Shown: positions 7,312 through 15,818, numbered from the stretch's first letter. The stretch is 39,387 nucleotides of DNA from Streptomyces sp. man185 (GCA_002551355.1 NTHE01000069.1:1-39387), one strand, 5' to 3'. A program made the numbers and translations. Notes: generated by a model from the letters alone, not told the origin.

Positions 7312-8111
7312 TTGGCGGCGTCCCCGGCGGCGTCGCCGCCGGCGTTGCCGGTGGTCTTCGCCTTCGCCTGCCCGGCGGCGGCCTCGATGGCCCGCGTGAA
7401 CGTCTCGTCCGGCTGGGCGCCCGCGATCGGGCGGCCGTTGATCAGGAACGACGGGGTGGACGTGGCGCCGATCCCGTACGCCTGCTCCTGGTCCTTCTTG
7501 ACCGCCGCACGGGCCGCGTCGCCGTCGAGGTCCTTCATGAACCGGTCCAGGTCCTTCACCCCGGCCTCCTCGGCCAGTGCCTTGACCCGGTCCTTGCCGA
7601 AGCCCTTCTCCTTCACCCCCTCGGCGTAGGCGGCGCGGTGGAATTCCCAGAAGCGGTCCTGCTGCCCGGCGGCCCAGGCGGCCCGCGCGGCGATCTCGGA
7701 CTCCTCGCCGAAGATCGGGAAGTTCCGCCACTCGATGCGCAGCGTGCCGTCCTCCACGTACTTCTCGATCAGCTCCGGCTCGGTGTCCCGGGCGAACTTG
7801 CCGCAGTAGCCGCACTTGAAGTCGGCGTACTCGATCAGGACGACCGGGGCGTCCGCCCGGCCGGTGGCCAGCTTGTCGTCCGCGTCCCGGCGGGCGAGCT
7901 TCGCCAGCTCCGGGTAGACGCCCTCGTTCGGGTCGGCGGAGACCTCGGCGGCGGGGCTGGTGGCGGTGTCCTTCGAGGCGTCGTCGGGGGAGGTGGCCCG
8001 GTAGGAGGCGAAGCCGAGGAGACCGGCCGCGAGGACGACGACCGCGCCGTAGACGAGGGGCTTGCGGGAGGACGTGGAAGGCGTGGCGGCGGACTTCTTG
8101 GGCGTGGGCAT
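7308..8111 (-). CDS. Membrane-anchored DsbA-like thioredoxin-fold protein
   Basis: 267 residues. A basic N-terminus is followed by one membrane anchor (LVYGAVVVLAAGLLGFAS, residues 19-36), a linker of about 45 residues and a DsbA/thioredoxin_4 fold. The active site is CGYC at residues 100-103 (EYADFKCGYCGKF), and the cis-Pro loop is TSTPSFLINGRP. It likely introduces, isomerises or reduces disulfides in secreted proteins outside the membrane. The adjacent, overlapping CcdA-like gene argues for a reductive pathway. The C-terminal 25 residues are low-complexity Ala/Gly/Asp. ATG start at 8111. Confidence 0.9.
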   Translation of the reverse strand: MPTPKKSAATPSTSSRKPLVYGAVVVLAAGLLGFASYRATSPDDASKDTATSPAAEVSADPNEGVYPELAKLARRDADDKLATGRADAPVVLIEYADFKCGYCGKFARDTEPELIEKYVEDGTLRIEWRNFPIFGEESEIAARAAWAAGQQDRFWEFHRAAYAEGVKEKGFGKDRVKALAEEAGVKDLDRFMKDLDGDAARAAVKKDQEQAYGIGATSTPSFLINGRPIAGAQPDETFTRAIEAAAGQAKAKTTGNAGGDAAGDAAK

Positions 8112-8175
8112 GCGGCACTCCGTGCTGATGGTGCGGAAGGAGAGAGGTCAGGGTGCGGGTCGGGCGGATGCCCGC

Positions 8176-8625
8176 CTACACCCGCAGCACGGAGAGTTCG
8201 ACCGGGGTCGGGGTGTACGGGACCGGGGCGCGGGCCCGTATCCCCGGCGGCGGCTCGGCCGACAGCGCGCCCGTCGCGGCGGGCAGCCCCCACGGGGCGA
8301 GGCCCGGCGGCTGCTCGTACGAGGTCCGGGCGCGGGAGGGGACGGCGGGCTCACCGTCGTGATCGCGGAGCTTCCCGCAGCCGGGGACGGGGGTGTCCGC
8401 GCCGGCGGCCTCGGCCACCGGAGCCTGAGCCGGGTCCTGAGCCACGGACATCGCCCGCCCCTCAGCCCGGGCCCGAGTCGGGTCCTGACCCTGGGCCTGC
8501 GCGACGTGAAGCACCGGCACGGAGGAGTCCCCCGGTCCGGCGGCGGCGAACGCCCCCGGTCCGCACAGCAGCCCGAGCACCACCGCGAGCAGCGCCGTCA
8601 GGCTCCACCACTGCGTACGGGACAC
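8176..8625 (-). CDS. Small exported protein, function unknown
   Basis: 149 residues from GTG 8625, with AAAGG ten bases upstream. A Sec-type signal is clear: basic start (SRTQWW), hydrophobic core SLTALLAVVLGLLCGPGAFA and AFA-AAG cleavage-like site. The mature part is Pro/Ala-rich without a domain I know; it has a single Cys in VPGCGKLRDHD and ends ELSVLRV. It lies 64 nt upstream of the DsbA-like gene in the same direction, so it may be a substrate or operon partner, which is only inference. The frame is open further upstream but without a ribosome site. Confidence 0.6.
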   Translation of the reverse strand: MSRTQWWSLTALLAVVLGLLCGPGAFAAAGPGDSSVPVLHVAQAQGQDPTRARAEGRAMSVAQDPAQAPVAEAAGADTPVPGCGKLRDHDGEPAVPSRARTSYEQPPGLAPWGLPAATGALSAEPPPGIRARAPVPYTPTPVELSVLRV

Positions 8626-8758
8626 GGGACCGGGGCCTTTCTCGCGCGGTGGGACGGAGCTGAGCGTTCGACTGCCCGAAATGGTACGTGCCGCGTGACG
8701 CAGCCCGCGCGAAATGAGGTCGCCACTCCGCGGGCACGGGTGAGATCCTGGGATCCGT

Positions 8759-11700
8759 ATGTCTACTTCCTTCGCCGATCTCCAGTCCCAGCTCGGACAG
8801 CTCTCGCTCCGTGACGCGAACCGGCTCGGCCGGCGCCTCGAAGGAGCGCGCCGCATCCGCAAGCCCGAGGCCCGCCAGTCCGTGCTGGACGAGATCGCGG
8901 CCGAGGCGGGCAAGGCGGCCGAACGGCTCGCCTCCCGCGCGGCCCGGCTGCCGGCCCTGTCGTACCCGGAAGAGCTGCCGGTCAGCCAGAAGAAGGACGA
9001 GATCCTGGAGGCGATACGCGACCACCAGGTCGTGATCGTCGCCGGTGAGACCGGGTCGGGGAAGACCACGCAGATCCCCAAGATCTGTATGGAGCTGGGG
9101 CGCGGCGTCCGGGGCATGATCGGGCACACGCAGCCCCGCCGGATCGCCGCCCGTACGGTCGCGGAGCGGGTCGCGGACGAGCTGAAGACGCCGCTCGGCG
9201 AGACCGTCGGCTGGAAGGTCCGCTTCACCGATCAGGTGAACCCGGAGTCGACGTATCTGAAGCTGATGACGGACGGCATCCTGCTCGCGGAGATCCAGAC
9301 GGACCGCGAGCTGCTGGCGTACGACACGATCATCATCGACGAGGCCCACGAGCGGTCCCTGAACATCGACTTCCTGCTCGGCTATCTGGCCCGCCTGCTG
9401 CCCAAGCGCCCGGACCTGAAGGTCGTCATCACCTCGGCGACCATCGACCCGGAGCGGTTCGCGCGCCACTTCGGCGAGGCGCCGATCGTGGAGGTCAGCG
9501 GGCGGACGTATCCGGTGGAGGTCCGCTACCGCCCGCTGCTCGAAGAGGAGAGCGAGGACTCCGACCGGGACCAGATCACCGCGATCTGCGACGCCGTCGA
9601 CGAGCTGGGCCGCGAGGCCCCCGGCGACGTCCTGGTCTTCCTCTCCGGTGAGCGCGAGATCCGGGACACGGCGGACGCGCTGAACAAGCGCAACCTCAGA
9701 CATACCGAGGTGCTCCCCCTCTACGCGCGCCTCTCGCACGCCGAGCAGCACCGCGTGTTCCAGCGCCACACCGGACGCCGCATCGTGCTGGCGACCAACG
9801 TCGCCGAGACCTCGCTGACCGTCCCCGGCATCAAGTACGTGATCGACCCGGGCAACGCCCGTATCTCCCGCTACAGCCACCGCACCAAGGTCCAGCGGCT
9901 GCCGATCGAGCGGATCTCCCAGGCCAGCGCCAACCAGCGCAAGGGCCGCTGCGGCCGTACGTCGGACGGCATCTGCATCCGGCTGTACTCGGAGGACGAC
10001 TTCGTCACCCGGCCGGAATTCACCGACCCGGAGATCCTGCGGACGAACCTGGCCTCCGTCATCCTCCAGATGACCGCCGCCGGGCTCGGCGACATCGAGA
10101 AGTTCCCCTTCATCGACCCGCCGGACCACCGCAACATCCGCGACGGCGTGCAGCTCCTCCAGGAGCTGGGGGCGCTGGAGCAGGGCGAGAAGTCCCCCCA
10201 GGAGGGGAAGAGGGGGCAGCGGCTCACCCCGCTCGGCCGCAAGCTCTCCCAGCTGCCCGTCGACCCGCGCCTGGCCCGCATGGTCATCGAGGCCGACAAG
10301 AACGGCTGCGCCCGCGAGGTGATGGTCATCGCCGCCGCGCTCTCCATCCAGGACCCGCGCGAGCGGCCCGCGGAGAAGCAGACGCAGGCCGACCAGAACC
10401 ACGCCCGGTTCAAGGACGAGACGTCCGACTTCCTGGCGTACCTGAACCTCTGGGCCTACGTCCGCGAGCAGCAGAAGGAGCGCGGCTCGTCCTCGTTCCG
10501 CCGGATGTGCAAGCAGGAGTACCTGAACTTCCTGCGCATCCGCGAATGGCAGGACATCTACGCGCAGTTGCGCACGGTCGCCAAGCAGATGGGCATCACC
10601 GTCGAGGAGCCCAAGGCGGAGGCGTCCATCCCCGAGCAGGCGGTGCACACCTCGCTGCTGGCCGGGCTGCTGTCGCACATCGGGCTGAAGGACACCGAGA
10701 AGAACGAGTATCTGGGCGCGCGCAGCGCCAAGTTCGCGGTCTTCCCGGGCTCCGCGCTGTTCAAGAAGCAGCCCCGGTTCGTGATGTCGGCGGAGCTGGT
10801 GGAGACCTCCCGGCTGTGGGCGCGGGTCAACGCCAAGGTCGAGCCCGAGTGGATCGAGCCGCTGGCCCAGCACCTGGTGAAGCGCACCTACAGCGAGCCG
10901 CACTGGGAGAAGGACCAGGCGGCGGTGATGGCGTATGAGCGGGTCACCCTGTACGGCGTGCCGATCATCGCCCAGCGCAAGGTCAATTTCGGACGTATCG
11001 ACCAGGAGGCCTCGCGGGATCTCTTCATCCGCAACGCCCTGGTCGAGGGCGACTGGCGCACCCACCACCAGTTCTTCCACGACAACCGCAAACTCCTCGG
11101 CGAGGTCGAGGAGTTGGAGCACCGCGCGCGGCGCCGCGACATCCTCGTGGACGACGAGACGCTCTTCGACTTCTACGACCAGCGGATTCCCGATCACATC
11201 GTGTCCGGGGCGCACTTCGACTCCTGGTGGAAGAACAAGAAGCGCGAGGAGCCGGACGCGCTCGACTTCGAGCGCTCCATGCTGATCAACGAGAAGGCCG
11301 GGGCCGTCACCAAGGACGACTATCCGGACTCCTGGCGGCAGGGGAAGCTCAAGTTCAAGGTGACGTACCAGTTCGAGCCCGGCGCGGACGCGGACGGCGT
11401 GACCGTGCACGTACCGCTCCAGGTGCTCAACCAGGTCACCTCCGAGGGCTTCGACTGGCAGATCCCGGGGCTGCGCGAGGAGGTCGTCACCGAGCTGATC
11501 CGCTCGCTGCCGAAGCCGATCCGCCGGCACTACGTCCCCGCGCCGAACTACGCGGACAAGTTCCTGGACCGGGCCGTCCCGCTCCAGGAGCCGCTGCCGT
11601 TCACCCTGGCGCGGGAGCTCCAGCGGATGGTCGGCGTGCCCGTCACCGCGGACGACTTCGACCTGTCCCGCGTCCCGGACCACCTGAAGATCACGTTCCG

Positions 11701-12706
11701 GATCGTCGACGAGCGGCGGCGCAAGGTCGCCGAGGACAAGGACCTGGAGGCGCTGAAGCTCCAGCTGCGCCCGAAGGCCCGTCAGGCGCTCTCCAAGGCG
11801 GCCGCGGCCACCGCGGGGCCCTCCGGCGAGTCCATCGAGCGCTCGGGCCTCACGGACTGGACGATCGGCACGCTGAACAAGGTCTTCGAGACGCGGCGGG
11901 CCGGTCAGCCGGTCAAGGCGTATCCGGCCTTGGTCGACCAGGGCGGGACCGTGGCCGTACGGCTCTTCGACACCGAGGCCGAGCAGCAGCAGGCGATGTG
12001 GCGCGGCACCCGGCGGCTGATCATGCTGAACATCCCGGTGAACCCGGCGAAGTTCGCCTCGGACCGGCTGAGCAACCAGCAGAAGCTGGCCCTGTCCCGT
12101 AATCCGCACGGCTCGGTGCAGGCGCTCTTCGAGGACTGCGCCACCGCTGCGGCCGACCGGCTGATCGCCGCGCACGGCGGGCCCGCCTGGGACGAGAAGG
12201 CGTTCCGGACGCTGTACGACAAGGTGCGCGCGGATCTGGTGGACCTGACCGTCCGCACGATCGACCAGGTGCAGCAGGTGCTGGCCGCGTGGCAGGCGTG
12301 CGAGCGCCGGCTGAAGTCGACGAACAGCCTGACGCTGGTGGCCAACGTCACCGACGTACGGGAGCAGCTGGCCAGACTCGTACCGTCCGGTTTCGTTACG
12401 GCGACCGGGCTGCGCCGGCTGCCGGACCTGATGCGCTACCTCGTGGCGGCCGACCGGCGGCTCCAGCAGATGCCGACGGCCGTGCAGCGGGACACCACGC
12501 GGATGGCGAAGGTCCACGAGATGCAGGACGAGTACGCCTGGCTGCTCGAACAGCTCCCGCAGGGCAGGCCGGTGCCGCAGGAGGTGCTGGACGTCCGCTG
12601 GATGATCGAGGAGCTGCGGGTGAGCTACTTCGCCCACGCGCTGGGCACCGCGTTCCCCGTCTCGGACAAGCGGATCGTGAAGGCGATCGACGCGCTGGCG
12701 CCCTGA
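8759..12706 (+). CDS. hrpA: ATP-dependent RNA helicase HrpA (DEAH family)
   Basis: 1315 residues, the full length of bacterial HrpA. Walker A GETGSGKT at 96-103, QPRRIAA at 125-131, DEAH at 194-197, SAT at 226-228 and QRKGRCGR at 393-400 define a DEAH/RHA helicase. The winged-helix, helicase-associated, OB and long C-terminal DUF3418-type regions follow. HrpA proteins unwind RNA and act on stalled ribosomes or mRNA processing in E. coli. ATG 8759 is the first good start; no strong ribosome site is visible and GGGATCC lies just upstream. Transcribed divergently from the small exported protein, with 133 bp between the starts. Confidence 0.96.
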   Translation: MSTSFADLQSQLGQLSLRDANRLGRRLEGARRIRKPEARQSVLDEIAAEAGKAAERLASRAARLPALSYPEELPVSQKKDEILEAIRDHQVVIVAGETGSGKTTQIPKICMELGRGVRGMIGHTQPRRIAARTVAERVADELKTPLGETVGWKVRFTDQVNPESTYLKLMTDGILLAEIQTDRELLAYDTIIIDEAHERSLNIDFLLGYLARLLPKRPDLKVVITSATIDPERFARHFGEAPIVEVSGRTYPVEVRYRPLLEEESEDSDRDQITAICDAVDELGREAPGDVLVFLSGEREIRDTADALNKRNLRHTEVLPLYARLSHAEQHRVFQRHTGRRIVLATNVAETSLTVPGIKYVIDPGNARISRYSHRTKVQRLPIERISQASANQRKGRCGRTSDGICIRLYSEDDFVTRPEFTDPEILRTNLASVILQMTAAGLGDIEKFPFIDPPDHRNIRDGVQLLQELGALEQGEKSPQEGKRGQRLTPLGRKLSQLPVDPRLARMVIEADKNGCAREVMVIAAALSIQDPRERPAEKQTQADQNHARFKDETSDFLAYLNLWAYVREQQKERGSSSFRRMCKQEYLNFLRIREWQDIYAQLRTVAKQMGITVEEPKAEASIPEQAVHTSLLAGLLSHIGLKDTEKNEYLGARSAKFAVFPGSALFKKQPRFVMSAELVETSRLWARVNAKVEPEWIEPLAQHLVKRTYSEPHWEKDQAAVMAYERVTLYGVPIIAQRKVNFGRIDQEASRDLFIRNALVEGDWRTHHQFFHDNRKLLGEVEELEHRARRRDILVDDETLFDFYDQRIPDHIVSGAHFDSWWKNKKREEPDALDFERSMLINEKAGAVTKDDYPDSWRQGKLKFKVTYQFEPGADADGVTVHVPLQVLNQVTSEGFDWQIPGLREEVVTELIRSLPKPIRRHYVPAPNYADKFLDRAVPLQEPLPFTLARELQRMVGVPVTADDFDLSRVPDHLKITFRIVDERRRKVAEDKDLEALKLQLRPKARQALSKAAAATAGPSGESIERSGLTDWTIGTLNKVFETRRAGQPVKAYPALVDQGGTVAVRLFDTEAEQQQAMWRGTRRLIMLNIPVNPAKFASDRLSNQQKLALSRNPHGSVQALFEDCATAAADRLIAAHGGPAWDEKAFRTLYDKVRADLVDLTVRTIDQVQQVLAAWQACERRLKSTNSLTLVANVTDVREQLARLVPSGFVTATGLRRLPDLMRYLVAADRRLQQMPTAVQRDTTRMAKVHEMQDEYAWLLEQLPQGRPVPQEVLDVRWMIEELRVSYFAHALGTAFPVSDKRIVKAIDALAP

Positions 12707-12734
12707 CGCGAGGCTTCGACGGGGCCCGGGAGGC

Positions 12735-12749
12735 GGTGACGGGGTCACC
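12735..12749. terminator. Small inverted repeat after hrpA
   Basis: GGTGAC-GGG-GTCACC, a 6-bp stem with 3-nt loop 29 nt after the hrpA stop. It could be a weak terminator or an operator for the following tRNA promoter. Confidence 0.35.
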
Positions 12750-12762
12750 ACCAGGAGTGAAG

Positions 12763-12792
12763 TCGACCTGGGCCTCCCACCTCCTGTACAGT
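12763..12792 (+). promoter_or_regulatory. Candidate promoter of tRNA-Asp copy 2
   Basis: TCGACC at 12763-12768, 18-nt spacer and TACAGT at 12787-12792. The -35 is imperfect, the -10 good; start predicted near 12799, about 34 nt before the tRNA. Confidence 0.45.
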
Positions 12793-12832
12793 CTGGTTTC
12801 GCAGCAAGCCGCAAGGCAAGCGGCGAAAACCT

Positions 12833-12907
12833 GGTCCTGTGGAGCAGTTTGGAGTGCTCGCCACCCTGTCAAGGTGGAGGCCGCGGGTTCAAATCCCGTC
12901 AGGACCG
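12833..12907 (+). tRNA. tRNA-Asp (anticodon GTC), copy 2
   Basis: Sequence identical over 75 nt to the tRNA-Asp at 6233-6307: acceptor GGTCCTG/CAGGACC, loop CTGTCAA, T-loop TTCAAAT. Here it is a single-gene unit with its own promoter and terminator. Confidence 0.95.
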
Positions 12908-12914
12908 CAGTAGA

Positions 12915-12947
12915 AGAAAGCCCGGATCGTTTCGATCCGGGCTTTCT
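12915..12947 (+). terminator. Intrinsic terminator of tRNA-Asp copy 2
   Basis: 15-bp perfect stem (12915-12929 with 12933-12947), 3-nt loop TTT, followed by CGTTTT. Confidence 0.88.
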
Positions 12948-13093
12948 CGTTTTGCGTCCCCCTTCCTGCCTCTCCTGCCTCGCGTCTTGACGGCTGCATC
13001 CGCCGCCGGTACCCCGTAGAAGCAGAGGCTGTCCCTGCACCCTCGGCGCTTCTCTCGGCGGGGGACGGCCGGGCTCACCGGGAGGTGGCTCGT

Positions 13094-13354
13094 ATGTCCG
13101 CGTCCGCGGCACGACATGAGACCCGTGCACTGCTGCGCGCCCACCTGGCGGCCGCTTCCGCCTATCGCCACCTCACCCGGCACTGCGCGGTCTGCCATCG
13201 CCTCCTGCGCCTCGCCATGGAGCCCGGGGGCAGCGTGGAGCCGGGCGCGCCCACAGGGCCCTCCGACGCCCGGGAGGCCGCCGCCGGACACCGGGCGTCC
13301 GCCGAGCGCCCCGACGAGGACGAGGCCGGGGCCGAAAGGCCTGCCACGACGTGA
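13094..13354 (+). CDS. DUF6274-like small protein
   Basis: 86 residues from ATG 13094, with GGAGG (13081-13085) eight bases upstream. The first 45 residues, with RHETRALLRAHLAAASAYRHLTRHC and CAVCHRLLRLAM, match from memory a Streptomyces family (DUF6274) found beside bldC. Cys and His in HC-x2-CH could bind a metal or haem-like ligand, but a single CxxCH in a cytoplasmic protein is not proof. The tail is disordered (Glu, Asp, Ala, Pro). No function is known to me. It converges on bldC. Confidence 0.75.
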   Translation: MSASAARHETRALLRAHLAAASAYRHLTRHCAVCHRLLRLAMEPGGSVEPGAPTGPSDAREAAAGHRASAERPDEDEAGAERPATT

Positions 13355-13491
13355 CCATCGGCCGGATGCTTCCGCGTCCGGACAGTGGCAGGCTCGGAGT
13401 TGGCAAGCATCATGCGGTGTGACGGTAGTCACCGAAAGAGTTTTCAGACCGGGGGTTTTTACGCCTCCCCTACAACTGATGAATTTAATAT

Positions 13492-13503
13492 GTGCAATTG
13501 CAC
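13492..13503. repeat. 12-bp palindrome in an AT-rich patch
   Basis: GTGCAATTGCAC, perfectly symmetric, at the end of about 70 bp of low-GC sequence (TGATGAATTTAATAT precedes it). Possible protein-binding site; no adjacent start codon uses it. Confidence 0.5.
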
Positions 13504-13744
13504 GGGGGTGAGGGGCTCGCGAGGACCGTTCCGTCCGGGGCTGTCCCACCGCGTCCCCGAGGCGCAGTCAGCGCGTAGTCGGCGCGTCTGCACGCGGTCC
13601 GGGACGCTCACCCACACTCCCGCACAGACCCGCTCACAGACCCACGAAGGCCCCCGTCGGCCCCCTGAAGCCGACCGACCGCCCGGTTCTGGACGGACCG
13701 GCCCGGAGGCCGCGAGCGGGCCGAGGAGCCCCGCCCGAGGGCAC

Positions 13745-13785
13745 AAAAAAAGATCGCGCTGGACCCGGCGGAGTCCAGCGCGATC
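13745..13785 (-). terminator. Intrinsic terminator of bldC
   Basis: 13-bp perfect stem GATCGCGCTGGAC (13752-13764) with GTCCAGCGCGATC (13773-13785), 8-nt loop. On the minus strand it is followed directly by seven T (A run at 13745-13751). It lies about 160 nt after the bldC stop, giving a long 3' UTR. Confidence 0.9.
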
Positions 13786-13942
13786 GATACGACGACACCC
13801 GTGGAACACAGGTATGACGCCCGTTGGGGCAGGCGTCCGTCGAGTGGAGCTATGGGCGGGCGGCTGGGGTTGGGGGACCTGGCAGCTGCCCGGATGGTGA
13901 TGCTGTGCTGCTGTTTTGCTGTTGCCGCGCGGCAGGGGTGTG

Positions 13943-14149
13943 TCAGGCCTCGCTGCGCTGCTGCGGAATACCCGCAAGCAGTGCGCGGACCTCTGCCTCG
14001 CGGTACCGGCGATGCCCACCGAGCGTGCGGATGGACGTGAGCTTGCCAGCCTTGGCCCAACGGGTGACCGTCTTCGGGTCCACGCGGAACATCGTGGCAA
14101 CCTCAGCCGGGGTCAGCAGCGGCTCGGCATCAGGGGTGCGAGCGGTCAT
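13943..14149 (-). CDS. bldC: Developmental regulator BldC
   Basis: 68 residues, a single MerR-type winged helix-turn-helix domain without an effector domain. LLTPAEVATMFRVDPKTVTRWAKAGKLTSIRTLGGHRRYRE covers the helix-turn-helix and the wing, and the ending ALLAGIPQQRSEA is as I recall for BldC. BldC delays entry into sporulation in Streptomyces and binds DNA cooperatively as head-to-tail oligomers on direct repeats. The ATG at 14149 has GAGGAGG about seven bases upstream. The leader carries an inverted repeat (14166-14187), and a strong terminator lies far downstream. Confidence 0.97.
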   Translation of the reverse strand: MTARTPDAEPLLTPAEVATMFRVDPKTVTRWAKAGKLTSIRTLGGHRRYREAEVRALLAGIPQQRSEA

Positions 14150-14165
14150 GAGCGGCCTCCTCGGG

Positions 14166-14187
14166 AGAACCGAACCTTCTCGGTTCT
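14166..14187. promoter_or_regulatory. Inverted repeat in the bldC leader
   Basis: AGAACCGA (14166-14173), 6-nt gap, TCGGTTCT (14180-14187), a perfect 8-bp inverted repeat ending 17 bp upstream of the bldC start and just before its ribosome site. It can be a protein operator or an mRNA hairpin. Confidence 0.6.
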
Positions 14188-14247
14188 TTCCTCTAAATTC
14201 TGCACCTTGACCCGCGTTGCCCGAAATGGCGGACGCGGGCCGAGTCG

Positions 14248-14253
14248 GTTATA
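14248..14253 (-). promoter_or_regulatory. Possible -10 of bldC
   Basis: TATAAC on the minus strand, predicting a start near 14241 and a leader of about 90 nt. No clear -35 is seen; weak call. Confidence 0.25.
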
Positions 14254-14795
14254 GGACGAACGGCTTGTCCTCGGCACTACAACTACACCATCCGTCCAGC
14301 CGCGTCGGCCAAACCGATGGAATTGCCCTCCCAGGTGTTCATCAGCGACGGAAGCCGATGGACCATGCCATAGCGGACAGTCACACCCCAGTGACGATCA
14401 GTCACAGAGCGATCAGGAGTCGTCAGACCCCCCATAGCGCGCAATGTCGAGCATCCTGCCCTTACTTGGACAGAAGGAGCCCTCCCCGGACTCCTTGTCC
14501 TATTTTGGCATGAGGAGTAGGGATGGGCGCAAGGGCCCCGTTAGTGCTGTCCATCACGCTTGAGGCAAAGGCCCGGTTCGGGACGTAGGTCCTGGGGTCG
14601 GCGGCTTACGGTTCCGCCCCACCCGTCCCATGAGACCTCACGCGTCACACGGAACGCCGGTTCACGGAACGTCCGTTCTGTCTCCTCCACCCTCCGCCTC
14701 GCACCCTCCTCCCTCCGGCTCGCGTCCCGGTCTTTCGTCCTGGATGAAGGATGCCCCGGTTCCATCACCTTGATGCCGCTGTGGGCCTTTTCACG

Positions 14796-15650
14796 TCAAT
14801 TGGTGAACTGGAGGTCCCGTACGGCCCGCCAGCGCTCCGCGAGCCGCGCGTACGCCTCCCCCGCGCCCTCGCTGTCGCCGTCCCGCAGCGCGGCGAGCCC
14901 TTCCGCCACGTCCGCCGCCGACCGGTCCCCGGCGAGCCTCTCCGCCGGCAGCGCGTGCACGAGGCCCCCGTAGTCGAGCTCGACCAGGGAGCGCGGGTGG
15001 AATTCCTCCAGCCAGCGCCCCACGTCCACCAGGCCCTCGGTCAGCGGTCCCTCGGGAACGCTTGTCCGCAGCGTCCGCAGCGCCCGGGCCAGCCGGCGCC
15101 GGGCCTCGACCATCGGGGTGCGGTAGCGCAGGACGGGCCCGGACCCCTCACCGTCCGCCGCGGCGTACTCCCGCTCCTCGTCGTGGAAGAGGACGAACCA
15201 GCGCACCGGGACCTGCCACACCGTGGTGCGGATCCACGGCCTCGCATCCGGGTGGAGCAGCTGCCAGCGCTCGTGGTCCGCCGCTGCCTGGCCGCGCACC
15301 ACCGCCGGCAGCAGGGCATCCAGCACGTTGGCCGGAAACAGGCCCCCCAGCTCCTCCAGGGCCAGCCAGCCCCGCAGCCTGGTCCGCCACGGGCAGACGC
15401 ACACCACCCCGTCCAGCTCCGCGACGAACGCGTCACCGCTCTCGTGCACGGGCACCCCGACCGGCGGCGTCGACGCCAAGTCGGCTAGGGAGCGGCGCAG
15501 TTCGTCCTGGGCCGTGGGAAGGTCCCCGCGCTGCGCGTAACGCGCCCAGTGACTCCGCTCGGGCTCGGCGAATGCGGCGAGCGGCTCGTAGACCCGGAGG
15601 TAGGACGTGTAAGGGACGAGCACCGAAGACACCACCGACATGCAGCGCAT
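14796..15650 (-). CDS. Conserved actinobacterial protein, function unknown
   Basis: 284 residues from ATG 15650; a second in-frame ATG is at 15641. No signal peptide or membrane helix. Recognisable blocks are SSVLVPYTSYLRVYEPLAAF, FVAELDGVVCVCPWRTRLRGWLALEEL, RPWIRTTVWQVPVRWFVLFHDEERE, and a Leu/Arg-rich helical C-terminal half. From memory, such a protein lies between bldC and vdh in Streptomyces, but I know no function. It is divergent from vdh, and a perfect 29-bp palindrome sits 8 bp upstream of its start codon, so the pair may share a regulator. Confidence 0.82.
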   Translation of the reverse strand: MRCMSVVSSVLVPYTSYLRVYEPLAAFAEPERSHWARYAQRGDLPTAQDELRRSLADLASTPPVGVPVHESGDAFVAELDGVVCVCPWRTRLRGWLALEELGGLFPANVLDALLPAVVRGQAAADHERWQLLHPDARPWIRTTVWQVPVRWFVLFHDEEREYAAADGEGSGPVLRYRTPMVEARRRLARALRTLRTSVPEGPLTEGLVDVGRWLEEFHPRSLVELDYGGLVHALPAERLAGDRSAADVAEGLAALRDGDSEGAGEAYARLAERWRAVRDLQFTN

Positions 15651-15658
15651 CGTGTCAC

Positions 15659-15687
15659 GGAGGATCACCCCCTGGGGGTGATCCTCC
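15659..15687. promoter_or_regulatory. Perfect 29-bp palindrome between the unknown gene and vdh
   Basis: Arms of 14 bp (15659-15672 and 15674-15687) around a single central T; the outer arm begins GGAGGATCACCCCC. It lies 8 bp upstream of the unknown gene and about 130 bp upstream of vdh. Its symmetry suits a dimeric repressor site. As RNA it could also fold and mask the ribosome site of the leftward gene. Confidence 0.75.
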
Positions 15688-15736
15688 GCGCGGGGGCAGA
15701 TCCGCGCCGCCGGAGGACTTACGCTCTTGCCCATCG

Positions 15737-15753
15737 GACCGGCCGTGCCGGTC
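15737..15753. repeat. 7-bp inverted repeat in the vdh leader
   Basis: GACCGGC-CGT-GCCGGTC, a perfect short hairpin about 65 bp before the vdh start, between the 29-bp palindrome and the gene. Confidence 0.4.
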
Positions 15754-15818
15754 GGTCCGGGGTCCTCCCCACCCCTAGGAGGGCCTCCGCCGCTTCGTGT
15801 TATTTGGGAGTCACCACA

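Larger units (their letters stand above)
13355..13942. other. Gene-free interval between the DUF6274-like gene and bldC
   Basis: 588 bp without a supportable gene. It contains an unusually AT-rich patch at about 13430-13503 ending in the 12-bp perfect palindrome GTGCAATTGCAC (13492-13503), a GC-rich stretch with only shadow frames, and the bldC terminator at 13745-13785. Confidence 0.6.
14150..14795. other. Gene-free interval upstream of bldC
   Basis: 646 bp. The part next to bldC holds its leader inverted repeat and candidate promoter. The rest, about 14300-14795, has short frames with codon use unlike Streptomyces genes, and a polypyrimidine tract on the plus strand (about 14686-14750). 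I see no gene, tRNA or clear repeat there. Confidence 0.55.

Noticed and set aside
8462..12814. 1450-codon minus-strand open frame opposite hrpA
   Set aside because: Shadow frame produced by GC-rich third positions of hrpA, which shows all helicase motifs on the plus strand.
14541..14768. 75-codon minus frame downstream of the unknown conserved gene
   Set aside because: Codon use is atypical for Streptomyces, no ribosome site and no recognisable protein features.
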